NCBI RefSeq assembly: GCF_000378605.1
Contig: NZ_KB905155.1
Location: 992,001 to 1,056,000, forward strand
DNA length: 64,000 bases
Reading direction: 5' to 3'
Origin: Thioalkalivibrio sp. ALJ21
GTDB taxonomy: Bacteria; Pseudomonadota; Gammaproteobacteria; Ectothiorhodospirales; Ectothiorhodospiraceae
Part shown: positions 57,016 through 64,000 of the stretch, piece by piece
Layout: each line of letters begins with the position of its first letter
Position numbering within the stretch: the stretch's first letter is position 1
Notes under the pieces: generated by a model
What the model was told of the DNA's origin: nothing
Seen by the model: the letters and a program-made list of their open reading frames with translations, nothing else
Database searches by the model: none
Made by a program: the position numbers and the translations under genes

Positions 57016-57567
57016 TCAGCGTCCGCGCGCAGCCGCCAGCATGTACTGCACCATCGAAACCAGCGTCAGGATGGCCGCCAGATACAGCAGCCATTCACCG
57101 ATCGCGAAAATCGGCAGCCCGGCGACCGGCTCCGCCCACAGCAGGAGGAAGATCGCCACCATCTGGGAGGTGGTCTTGACCTTGCCGACCCAGGATACGG
57201 CCACCTTCGCGCTGGCGCCGACCTCGGCCATCCATTCGCGCAGGGCCGAGATCGCGATCTCGCGCCCGATAATGACGACCGCCGCCAGCGCCAGGCCCAC
57301 GCCCGGGTTGTGATCCACAACCAGGACCAGCGCGGCGGCCACGATCAGCTTGTCCGCCACCGGGTCGAGGAACGCACCGAAGCGGCTGGTGACCTCCCAG
57401 CGCCGAGCCAGGTAGCCGTCCGCCCAGTCGGTGATCGCGGCGAGCGCAAAGACGATCGCCGCGACGATGCCGGCCGTGGGCATCGGCAGCGCGTAGAACA
57501 CGACGATCAGCAGCGGGATCATGACGATCCGCGACCAGGTCAGCCAGTTGGGAAGTTCACGGATCAT
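57016..57567 (-). CDS. pgsA: CDP-diacylglycerol-glycerol-3-phosphate 3-phosphatidyltransferase
   Basis: 183 residues from ATG 57567. The CDP-alcohol transferase motif is DGYLARRWEVTSRFGAFLDP, with the last Asp of the motif three residues later in VADK. Several membrane helices follow. It makes phosphatidylglycerol phosphate. In this family pgsA sits downstream of uvrC; here a 285-bp element lies between them. The start lacks a strong Shine-Dalgarno (CAGCAG), possibly changed by the insertion. Confidence 0.95.
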   Translation of the reverse strand: MIRELPNWLTWSRIVMIPLLIVVFYALPMPTAGIVAAIVFALAAITDWADGYLARRWEVTSRFGAFLDPVADKLIVAAALVLVVDHNPGVGLALAAVVIIGREIAISALREWMAEVGASAKVAVSWVGKVKTTSQMVAIFLLLWAEPVAGLPIFAIGEWLLYLAAILTLVSMVQYMLAAARGR

Positions 57568-57582
57568 CTGCTGGTCAGTCCC

Positions 57583-57867
57583 AGGGAAACACTGATTAAT
57601 GTACACGCTCGTGCTCGAGTCGCTTTTGCGTGCGAACAAAGCGCGGTGACTGCCATGCAGTCATTCTGCACAAGGGAACCGCAACGCCGTTCCCACGCCC
57701 GTTTTTGATAACAACGGGAGGGCGAGCCCCTTCGGGGTTGGCACCCCAGGTTCCCCGATCCTGCGTTGCGGCACTTGCCGGTAGAACCACTACCGGCTGC
57801 GCACCGCGCCTTGTCTCGGAAAACCTGGGGTGCCAACACGAGTGTGTACATTAATCAGTGTTTCCCT
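57583..57867. mobile_element. 285-bp structured element with 31-bp terminal inverted repeats (MITE-like)
   Basis: The ends read AGGGAAACACTGATTAATG on both strands; 24 bp are perfect and 31 match with one change. Inside, GTTGGCACCCCAGGTT (57737) and AACCTGGGGTGCCAAC (57822) form a 16-bp inverted repeat. GCCGGTAG/CTACCGGC makes a further hairpin at 57777-57797. There is no transposase. The right end supplies AG of the uvrC stop TAG. No clear target duplication is seen. Confidence 0.8.
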
Positions 57868-59689
57868 AGTGAAACTGGTCGTAAATCGCCTGCGCGAGCC
57901 GCCGGTGGATACCCGGCACCTTGGTCAGCTCGTCGACGCCGGCCCGGGCCACCCCGCGCAGCCCCCCGAAGTGGCGCAGCAACGCGCTGCGGCGCTTCGG
58001 CCCCAGCCCCGGGATCGACTCCAGGGTCGATTCCTTGCGCGCTTTGGCCCGGCGCGCACGGTGCCCGGTGATCGCGAATCGATGGGCCTCGTCGCGGATC
58101 TGCTGGATCAGGTGCAGGGCACCCGAGTGCGCCGGGAGTATAGAGGGGGCCTCGACCCCGCTCAATATCAGAGTTTCCATACCCGGTCGGCGTTCCTCGC
58201 CCTTGGCGACGCCGATCACGCGGATGTGATCGAGCCCGAGATCCGCCAGCACATTGAGCGCCTGTGTGACCTGCCCCTTGCCACCATCGATGAACAGGAT
58301 GTCCGGCTCCTGCCCTTCCCCCTTCTTCAGCCGCGCGAAGCGTCGGCTCAGGGCCTGGTGCATTGCGGCGTAATCGTCGCCGGGCTCGATCCCGTCGATA
58401 TTGAACCGCCGGTAGTCGGATTTGATTGCCCCGTCAGGCCCGAACACCACGCAGGACGCCACCGTGCGCTCGCCCCCGGTGTGCGAGATATCAAAGCATT
58501 CCATGCGCTTGGGCGGACTCTCCAGATTCAGCTCGGCGGTGAGCGCGTCCAGGCGCGCAGCCTGTCCGGCTTGACTGGCGATGCGGGTCTTCAGGGCCAG
58601 TTCGGCATTGCGCCGTGCCATATCCAGCCAGCGCGCCCGATCCCCGCGCAACGACCAGGCGAGCTGGACCTTGCGGCCGTCGCGGCGCTCCATCAGGAAG
58701 GCCTCCAGCGCCGGCGCGCCTTCCGGCTCGTGCGACAGCAGCACGCGCGCCGGGGGTTCGCGTTCGGCGTAGTACTGCGCCAGCACCGCCGCCATGATCT
58801 CCCCGGTGTCAGTGGCCTCCGGCACGTTCGGGAACAGCTCGCGGTTGCCCAGGTTCTGTCCGCCGCGCACGAAGAAGATCTCCACGGCCACCGCGCCCGC
58901 CTCCTGCGCCAGCGCAATCACGTCGGCATCGCCCTCGCCGCCGGAGACAAACTGCTGCTCGGAGATCTGGCGCAGCCGCGCGATCTGGTCCCGCAGCCGG
59001 GCCGCATGCTCGAAGTCGAGACGCTCGGAGGCCGCCTCCATGCGCTGCATCAGATCGGCGATCACCACCTCGCTCTTGCCCTGCAGGAACTGCACGGAAG
59101 ACTCGACGTCGCGGGCATACTCCTCGGGCGTGATGTAGCCCACGCAGGGCGCCGTACAGCGCCCGATCTGATACTGCAGGCAGGGCCGGGAGCGGTGCGC
59201 GAACACGCTGTCCTCGCACTGACGCACCTGAAACAGCTTCTGCAGCAGCGCCAGGCTCTCGCGCACCGCCCCGGCCGACGGGTACGGACCGAAATAGCGC
59301 ACTCCCTTCTTTTTCGCGCCCCGGTGAAAACCCAGACGCGGGTACTCCTGACCGGACACGAAGATGTAGGGGTAGCTTTTGTCGTCGCGCAGCAGCACGT
59401 TGTAGCGCGGCCGGTGGCGCTTGATCAGGTTGGCCTCGAGCAGCAGGGCCTCGGCCTCGGTGTGCGTGACCGCGACGCGGATGTCCGCGATCTGGCGCAC
59501 CATCGACCGGATCCGCGGCCCGCGATCATCCGAACCGCGAAAGTAGCTGGCCACACGGCTCCTGAGATTGCGCGCCTTGCCGACATACAGCACGCCGCCG
59601 CTGGCATCCAGCATCTGATAGACGCCGGGCGACTGCGTCAGCGTCTTCAGGAAAGCCTTGGAATCGAAACTGGTGTCGGAGGCACTCAT
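57866..59689 (-). CDS. uvrC: Excinuclease ABC subunit C
   Basis: 607 residues from ATG 59689. The N-terminal GIY-YIG nuclease is GVYQMLDASGGVLYVGKARNL. UVR motif (DLMQRMEAASERLDFEHAARL), the RNase-H-like nuclease region (CFDISHTGGERTVASCVVF) and C-terminal HhH (IPGLGPKRRSALLRHFGGL) are all present. It makes both incisions in nucleotide excision repair. The last codon, His, is followed by TAG of the inserted element's end. Confidence 0.95.
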   Translation of the reverse strand: MSASDTSFDSKAFLKTLTQSPGVYQMLDASGGVLYVGKARNLRSRVASYFRGSDDRGPRIRSMVRQIADIRVAVTHTEAEALLLEANLIKRHRPRYNVLLRDDKSYPYIFVSGQEYPRLGFHRGAKKKGVRYFGPYPSAGAVRESLALLQKLFQVRQCEDSVFAHRSRPCLQYQIGRCTAPCVGYITPEEYARDVESSVQFLQGKSEVVIADLMQRMEAASERLDFEHAARLRDQIARLRQISEQQFVSGGEGDADVIALAQEAGAVAVEIFFVRGGQNLGNRELFPNVPEATDTGEIMAAVLAQYYAEREPPARVLLSHEPEGAPALEAFLMERRDGRKVQLAWSLRGDRARWLDMARRNAELALKTRIASQAGQAARLDALTAELNLESPPKRMECFDISHTGGERTVASCVVFGPDGAIKSDYRRFNIDGIEPGDDYAAMHQALSRRFARLKKGEGQEPDILFIDGGKGQVTQALNVLADLGLDHIRVIGVAKGEERRPGMETLILSGVEAPSILPAHSGALHLIQQIRDEAHRFAITGHRARRAKARKESTLESIPGLGPKRRSALLRHFGGLRGVARAGVDELTKVPGIHRRLAQAIYDQFH

Positions 59690-59851
59690 GACAGCTTCAG
59701 GATACCGGAACGGCCAAGGGAGTCGGCCAAACCTGCAGGGCAACTGGGCGTGAGAGATGTCAGCAGAGGGCGTTCAATGCCCTTCGCACGTTGGTACCTC
59801 GACACCTTTGGGCCCCACGCCATCGCGAGCAGCCGGACCAAACAGGCTTTT

Positions 59852-60490
59852 CTACTCGAGGTGGGTACGGATGCGGGCGAAGAGTTCGCCGAACATGGCC
59901 GGGGTGAGGCGGCGGGTCTGGGTGTTGTAGCGCGAGCAGTGGTAGGAATCGACCAGCCACATGCCATCCAGCTCATGCTCGGCTCCATGGGCAAAACGCA
60001 GGCTGGACAGCGGCAGGCCGCGGGCCCGCAGCACCGCGTCATGGGCGATCTTGCCCAGCGCCAGGATCACCCGGGGCTGCATCGCGTCCATCTCCGCGGC
60101 CAGGAAACCGTTGCAGGTGCGGATTTCCTCGTTGGTGGGCTTGTTCTGCGGCGGCAGGCACTTCACCGCATTGGTGATGCGGCAGTCCAGCAACTGCAGC
60201 CCGTCGCCCGCGCTCACGCTCTCGGGGCCGGTCGCAAAGCCGTACTGGTGCAGGGTCTCGTAGAGCAGCACCCCGGCGTAGTCCCCGGTGAAGGGCCGCC
60301 CTGTCGCGTTGGCCCCGTGCATCCCCGGGGCGAGTCCAACGATCAGCAGGCGGGCATCCAGCGGCCCAAACGAGGGCACCGGAGCGGCATGGTAGTCCGG
60401 GTGCTTCGCCCGCACGTCTTCCAGAAAACCGGCCAGGCGCGGGCAGCGCCGGCAGTCCGGATCGAACACGGGAAAGGAATCAGCTTGCAT
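59852..60490 (-). CDS. Family 5-like uracil-DNA glycosylase
   Basis: 212 residues from ATG 60490. GLAPGMHGANATGRPFTGDYAG is the catalytic-loop motif of UDGB-type (family 5) enzymes. DSYHCSRYNTQTRRLTP resembles the DNA-intercalating region, and Cys residues (DCRRC) could belong to the Fe-S cluster. It removes uracil or deaminated bases from DNA. It overlaps the CYTH gene by 11 bp, so they are probably co-transcribed. Confidence 0.85.
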   Translation of the reverse strand: MQADSFPVFDPDCRRCPRLAGFLEDVRAKHPDYHAAPVPSFGPLDARLLIVGLAPGMHGANATGRPFTGDYAGVLLYETLHQYGFATGPESVSAGDGLQLLDCRITNAVKCLPPQNKPTNEEIRTCNGFLAAEMDAMQPRVILALGKIAHDAVLRARGLPLSSLRFAHGAEHELDGMWLVDSYHCSRYNTQTRRLTPAMFGELFARIRTHLE

Positions 60491-60956
60491 CGGGCCAGTC
60501 GCGGTAGGGGTTCCGGGCCAGCTCGGTGTTGTAGTAGCGCGGGTCGTGCGAGACCTCCTCGCCCAGCCACTCGGGGCGCGGGAAGTCGGCATCGCTCGCG
60601 GGCAATTCCAGCTCGGCGACGATCAGGCCGGCATTGGCGCCCTCGAACACGTCGATCTCGTATTCCCAGCCGTCCACATCCACCCAGTAGCGCGTCTTCT
60701 CGACCTGCGGACCCGCGAGGGTGTCGAGAAGGCGATGGGCCTCTTCGACCGGGATCGCGTACTGGTACTCGTCGCGTTCGACACCCAGGGTCGCGCTCTT
60801 GATGTTCAGATTCGCGCCCTCCTCGTCCACGCGCACGCGGATCGAGGCGCGGTCATTGCCGCACAAATAGCCCTGACGCATGCGCTGGGAACGCACCACG
60901 GCCTCGCGCCAGGCATCACTGGTCAGCAGAAACTTGCGTTCGATCTCGCGACCCAT
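60480..60956 (-). CDS. CYTH-domain phosphohydrolase
   Basis: 158 residues. The EIERKFLL start has the ExExK signature. Acidic and basic residues of the tunnel appear in RVRVDEEGANLNIKSA and EIDVFEG, VAELELP. CYTH proteins hydrolyse inorganic triphosphate or are adenylate cyclases; short single-domain bacterial members are mostly triphosphatases. Its 3' end overlaps the start of the UDG gene. Confidence 0.88.
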   Translation of the reverse strand: MGREIERKFLLTSDAWREAVVRSQRMRQGYLCGNDRASIRVRVDEEGANLNIKSATLGVERDEYQYAIPVEEAHRLLDTLAGPQVEKTRYWVDVDGWEYEIDVFEGANAGLIVAELELPASDADFPRPEWLGEEVSHDPRYYNTELARNPYRDWPDAS

Positions 60957-61001
60957 GTCGTCGACTCCCGTCTTTCGGCGAACCGCTTCGTATCAGGCTT
61001 T

Positions 61002-61033
61002 GGCAGGGGCTTCGCCTGCAAGCAGGCTCCCAC
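61002..61033. repeat. GTGGGAG-headed palindrome (second REP family)
   Basis: GGCAGGGGCTTCGCCTGCAAGCAGGCTCCCAC contains CCTGC-AAG-CAGG and ends in the reversed GTGGGAG head. It lies between fabH and the CYTH gene. It differs from the copy at 40.9 kb mainly in the stem. Confidence 0.75.
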
Positions 61034-61060
61034 AGGAATGGAATCGCGAAGCGGCGCCCG

Positions 61061-62023
61061 CTACATCCGGATCAGCGCGGAGCCCCAGGTAAAGCCGCCG
61101 CCAAAGGCCTCGGTCAGGATCAGGTCGCCCTTCTTGATGCGCCCGTCGCGCACGGCGGTATCCAGCGCCAGCGGAATGGACGCGGCAGAGGTGTTGCCGT
61201 GCCGGTCGACCGTGACGACGACATTATCCATGGACATGTTCAGCTTCTTCGCCGTGGCCTGGATGATGCGGATGTTGGCCTGGTGCGGGACCAGCCAGTC
61301 CAGCTCGGACTTCTCGATCCCGTTGTATTCCAGCGTCTCGTCAACGATCTGGTCGAGCGTGTTGACCGCGACACGGAAGACCGCGCGGCCCTCCATGCGG
61401 ATGAACTCGAGATCCGGGTTGTCACCGGGCTGCGAGACCCCGCCCGGGACCTCCAGCAGGCCCTTGTGGTGACCATCCGCGTGCAGGTGAGTGGAGATGA
61501 TGCCCGGGTCCGGCGAGCGCGACAGCACCACCGCGCCCGCACCATCACCCCACAGGATGCAGTTGCCGCGATCGGTGTAGTCGGTGATGCGCGAGAGCGT
61601 CTCGGCCCCGACGACCAGCACATGCCGGATCTCGTCGCTCTGCATGAAGCGATCGGCCGTGGCGAGTGCATAGACAAAACCGGAACACACCGCCTGCACG
61701 TCGAAGGCCGGGCAGCCGCCAATCCCCAGCTTGGCCTGCAGGATGCACGCGGTACTGGGGAAGATCTGGTCCGGGGTCGTGGTGGCGACGATGATCAGGT
61801 CCAGGTCGGCGGGGCGGATGCCCGCGGCGTCCAGCGCGCGTTCCGCGGCCTTCAGTGCCAGATCGGAGGTCACCTGGTTCTCGGCCACGATGTGGCGCTC
61901 GCGAATCCCGGTGCGCTCCTGAATCCACGCATCCGAGGTATCCACCATGGCCTCGAGATCGGCGTTGGTCAGGATGCGCTCGGGCAGGTAGCTCCCGGTC
62001 CCGCTGATGCGTGCATGCTTCAC
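61061..62023 (-). CDS. fabH: Beta-ketoacyl-ACP synthase III
   Basis: 320 residues. Catalytic triad Cys113 ([11 protein letters not shown]), His247 ([11 protein letters not shown]) and Asn277 ([11 protein letters not shown]) are in the usual places. It condenses acetyl-CoA with malonyl-ACP to start fatty acids. It overlaps plsX by ATGA and belongs to the yceD-rpmF-plsX-fabH cluster. Confidence 0.97.
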   Translation of the reverse strand: MKHARISGTGSYLPERILTNADLEAMVDTSDAWIQERTGIRERHIVAENQVTSDLALKAAERALDAAGIRPADLDLIIVATTTPDQIFPSTACILQAKLGIGGCPAFDVQAVCSGFVYALATADRFMQSDEIRHVLVVGAETLSRITDYTDRGNCILWGDGAGAVVLSRSPDPGIISTHLHADGHHKGLLEVPGGVSQPGDNPDLEFIRMEGRAVFRVAVNTLDQIVDETLEYNGIEKSELDWLVPHQANIRIIQATAKKLNMSMDNVVVTVDRHGNTSAASIPLALDTAVRDGRIKKGDLILTEAFGGGFTWGSALIRM

Positions 62024-63048
62024 TGCGCGTGCTCCTGCCCCAGTAGCTGCCCCAGCTGCTTGTCGATGCGGCTGGAGATGTTCGCCTCGGCCTCGACCCG
62101 CGCGATGCGGATCGCGTATTCGAATGCCAGCGCATCGGCACTGCCGTGGCTCTTGATCACCACGCCCTGCAACCCCAGCAGCGAGGCGCCGTTATAGCGC
62201 CGGTGGTCAAAACGGTGGCGCAACCGGCGCAGCACGGGCAGTGCGAACAGACCAGCCAGACGCGAGTACAGCGAGGCGCGGAACTCGGCCTTCATGTTCG
62301 TGGAGATCATCTTGGCCACGCCCTCGCTCACCTTCAGCGCAACGTTGCCGACAAAGCCGTCGCAGACGACCACGTCGACATCACTGCAGTAGACGTCGTT
62401 GCCCTCGACGAACCCGACATAGTTCAGGCTGGATTCCTCCAGCATGCGGCCGGCCTCGCGTACCCGGTCGTTGCCCTTGATGGCCTCCGACCCGATGTTG
62501 AGCAGCCCCACCTTGGGGGCCTCGAGCCCGTCCACCGCGTTCGCCAGCACCGAGCCCATCACTGCGAACTGGTACAGGTGTGCCGCCTCGACGTCCACGT
62601 TGGCGCCGAGATCCAGCATGTGGGTATGGCCGTACAGCGACGGCAGCGCGGTCGCGATCGCCGGGCGGTCGATCCCCGGCAGGGTCTTCAGCACATAGCG
62701 CGCAGTGGCCATCAGCCCGCCCGTATTACCGGCGGACACACAGGCCTGGGCCGTGCCTTTCTTGACCTGATCGATGGCGACCCGCATCGAGGAGTCGCGC
62801 TTGGTGCGCAGGGCGACGGCCGGCGGCTCCTCCATGCCAACCACCTGGCTGGCATGCACGATCTCCACACGGTCGCGCTCGGCCGCCGTCCAGTCGGCAA
62901 GACCGGACTCGATCGTCGCCTCGTCCCCCACCAGCAGCAGGCGGAAGTCGTCGGCCACCTTCAGCGAACGGCGGGCGGCCGGCAGCACCACGGGGGCCCC
63001 ATGGTCGCCACCCATCACATCCAGGGCGATGGTGAATTCACGGCTCAT
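62020..63048 (-). CDS. plsX: Phosphate acyltransferase
   Basis: 342 residues starting ATG 63048. [38 protein letters not shown] and [12 protein letters not shown] are the family signatures. It makes acyl-phosphate from acyl-ACP for phospholipid synthesis. It overlaps fabH by 4 bp. Confidence 0.97.
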   Translation of the reverse strand: MSREFTIALDVMGGDHGAPVVLPAARRSLKVADDFRLLLVGDEATIESGLADWTAAERDRVEIVHASQVVGMEEPPAVALRTKRDSSMRVAIDQVKKGTAQACVSAGNTGGLMATARYVLKTLPGIDRPAIATALPSLYGHTHMLDLGANVDVEAAHLYQFAVMGSVLANAVDGLEAPKVGLLNIGSEAIKGNDRVREAGRMLEESSLNYVGFVEGNDVYCSDVDVVVCDGFVGNVALKVSEGVAKMISTNMKAEFRASLYSRLAGLFALPVLRRLRHRFDHRRYNGASLLGLQGVVIKSHGSADALAFEYAIRIARVEAEANISSRIDKQLGQLLGQEHAQ

Positions 63049-63097
63049 GCGCGCGCCCGCGAGACACCCGACGACCGGGTCCGATTAAACGCGGAAA

Positions 63098-63124
63098 GGC
63101 CACGGTGCAGCCGCAGCCGTGGCC
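63098..63124 (-). terminator. Hairpin between rpmF and plsX
   Basis: An 8-bp stem GGCCACGG/CCGTGGCC with an 11-nt loop, followed on the minus strand by TTTCCGCGTTT. It may be an attenuator or weak terminator after rpmF. Confidence 0.45.
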
Positions 63125-63147
63125 CCAGCAAGGTCATCACGCCGAGC

Positions 63148-63345
63148 TTAGTCTTCGTCGTCTTCGACTTCGACGTCCTGCTGGATCACCTGACGACCAC
63201 GGTAAAACCCGTCCGGGGTCACGTGGTGCCGGCGATGGACCTCTCCGGTGGTCGGATCGGTGGACAGGGTCGCGCCCTTCAGCCCGTCGTGGGAACGGCG
63301 CATATCGCGCTTGGAACGGGTCTTGCGGCGTTGTTGCACAGCCAT
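63148..63345 (-). CDS. rpmF: 50S ribosomal protein L32
   Basis: 65 residues. [19 protein letters not shown] at the N-terminus is the L32 signature. [15 protein letters not shown] follows. The Zn-binding cysteines of some L32 are absent, as in other gammaproteobacteria. It is placed between yceD and plsX, the conserved order. Confidence 0.97.
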   Translation of the reverse strand: MAVQQRRKTRSKRDMRRSHDGLKGATLSTDPTTGEVHRRHHVTPDGFYRGRQVIQQDVEVEDDED

Positions 63346-63451
63346 GATGAATCTCCAGATTAATCAAATCCCGCCTGTGCGGGGTTAGCCCGAATCAAAA
63401 ACGGGCGCAAGTATAGCGTTTCGAGCCGGGCGGCGCCCTGCTCCGCCCGGC

Positions 63452-63973
63452 CTACTGATCGTTGGCGTTGCTCGAACTGCCCTTTAGCTGCTCGAGCACC
63501 GCAAACGGATTGTCCTCGCGCTGCCCGGGAACAAACTCGGGCTCCACCGCGGGCTCGCAGTCCGCGTGGCGCGGCACCAGAGGCCAGGCCAGCAGCACCT
63601 CGTCCTCGGCCCAGACCGCCGTGTGCAGCCGTCCGTCGTCCTCGAGTTCGAGGATATCCTCGTCCGCGCCCAGGCCTTCTACGGAGCCTCCCGCCGGCAG
63701 GATCACCGCATCGGTCTCCAGCCGGAATTCCCAGGCCATCGGCTGCAGGCAGCGCTGGCAGGTCTGCCACAGCTCGCCGGTGATCACCCCGGTCAGCCGC
63801 ACCTCGTCCAGCGCACCGCGCTCCAGCCCGAATCGGACATGGACCCGCAGCGGGTGCTCGGCCAGCGCCTCGTCCCGCAGGCGAGGCAGGTCCTCCGCAG
63901 ACAAATCGCCTTCGAATTCCTGGTGCCGGGCCCGTGGCTGCCACGGGTCGAGAGATACGGGAATACGACTCAT
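63452..63973 (-). CDS. yceD: YceD/DUF177 family protein (rRNA accumulation protein)
   Basis: 173 residues from ATG 63973. CQRCLQPMAWEF is the family's Cys pair. The C-terminal ENPFAVLEQLK-like segment (REDNPFAVLEQLKGSS) is typical. YceD homologues affect 23S rRNA accumulation. It is 106 bp upstream of rpmF. Confidence 0.93.
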   Translation of the reverse strand: MSRIPVSLDPWQPRARHQEFEGDLSAEDLPRLRDEALAEHPLRVHVRFGLERGALDEVRLTGVITGELWQTCQRCLQPMAWEFRLETDAVILPAGGSVEGLGADEDILELEDDGRLHTAVWAEDEVLLAWPLVPRHADCEPAVEPEFVPGQREDNPFAVLEQLKGSSSNANDQ

Positions 63974-64000
63974 AGAACACTCAAATACAAGGGCGCGGAA

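Noticed and set aside
57583-57867. Intact IS element between uvrC and pgsA
   Set aside because: There is no transposase ORF in 285 bp. Only the ends and inner hairpins are IS-like, so it is listed as MITE-like.

Overview
The window is GC-rich chromosomal DNA from a gammaproteobacterium. The gene orders smc-zipA-ligA, yceD-rpmF-plsX-fabH and uvrC-pgsA-tRNA-Gly-tRNA-Cys are gammaproteobacterial. A fused ATP sulfurylase/APS kinase, a D-ribulose-kinase-like gene and dense GTAG-headed REP palindromes would fit a sulfur-oxidising autotroph of the Ectothiorhodospiraceae (Thioalkalivibrio-like). That placement is inference; no rRNA gene is present.

Layout. (1) 1-2.7 kb: a HigBA-like and a HipBA toxin-antitoxin (TA) module, separated by REP palindromes. 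(2) 2.7-15 kb: a surface-polysaccharide locus with an SDR epimerase, four family-2 glycosyltransferases, a methyltransferase, a decayed TupA-like ATP-grasp gene, an APH-fold kinase, a P-loop kinase, a RibK-like barrel protein and a membrane protein with a degenerate kinase domain. About 6.7-12.3 kb is visibly AT-richer than the rest and looks imported. (3) 15-23.7 kb: sat-cysC, a MarR-type EPS regulator, two PIN-toxin modules, a REP-associated tyrosine transposase (RAYT), UDP-glucose dehydrogenase and a WbpM/CapD-type dehydratase, all threaded with REPs. (4) 23.9-25.6 kb: an IS3-family element inserted inside a REP, followed by a tandem 83-bp REP array. (5) 25.6-35.5 kb: core genes ligA, zipA, smc, queF, a ribulose-kinase-like FGGY kinase and small membrane proteins. 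(6) 35.5-54 kb: a signalling region with a binding-protein/TRIC-channel fusion, a NMT1-like binding protein paired with a dCache-HAMP-PP2C phosphatase, DUF1631, a FlhG-like ATPase, an HDOD-GAF-histidine kinase followed by a REC-PAS-GGDEF-EAL protein, and a binding-protein-PAS-GADEF-EAL receptor. (7) 54-64 kb: glycerate uptake and phosphorylation, two tRNAs, pgsA, uvrC, a uracil-DNA glycosylase, a CYTH phosphatase and the fatty-acid/phospholipid initiation cluster.

The most unusual signals are these. The REP palindromes keep a fixed GTAGGAG head while their stems change on both arms, next to a RAYT. The TAG of that head is the stop codon of three genes. A 136-bp duplication created a 13-codon mini-ORF ahead of sat-cysC. 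A 285-bp structured element with 31-bp terminal inverted repeats separates uvrC from pgsA and completes the uvrC stop codon. A RibK-like protein and an HWG pseudokinase lie in the polysaccharide locus.
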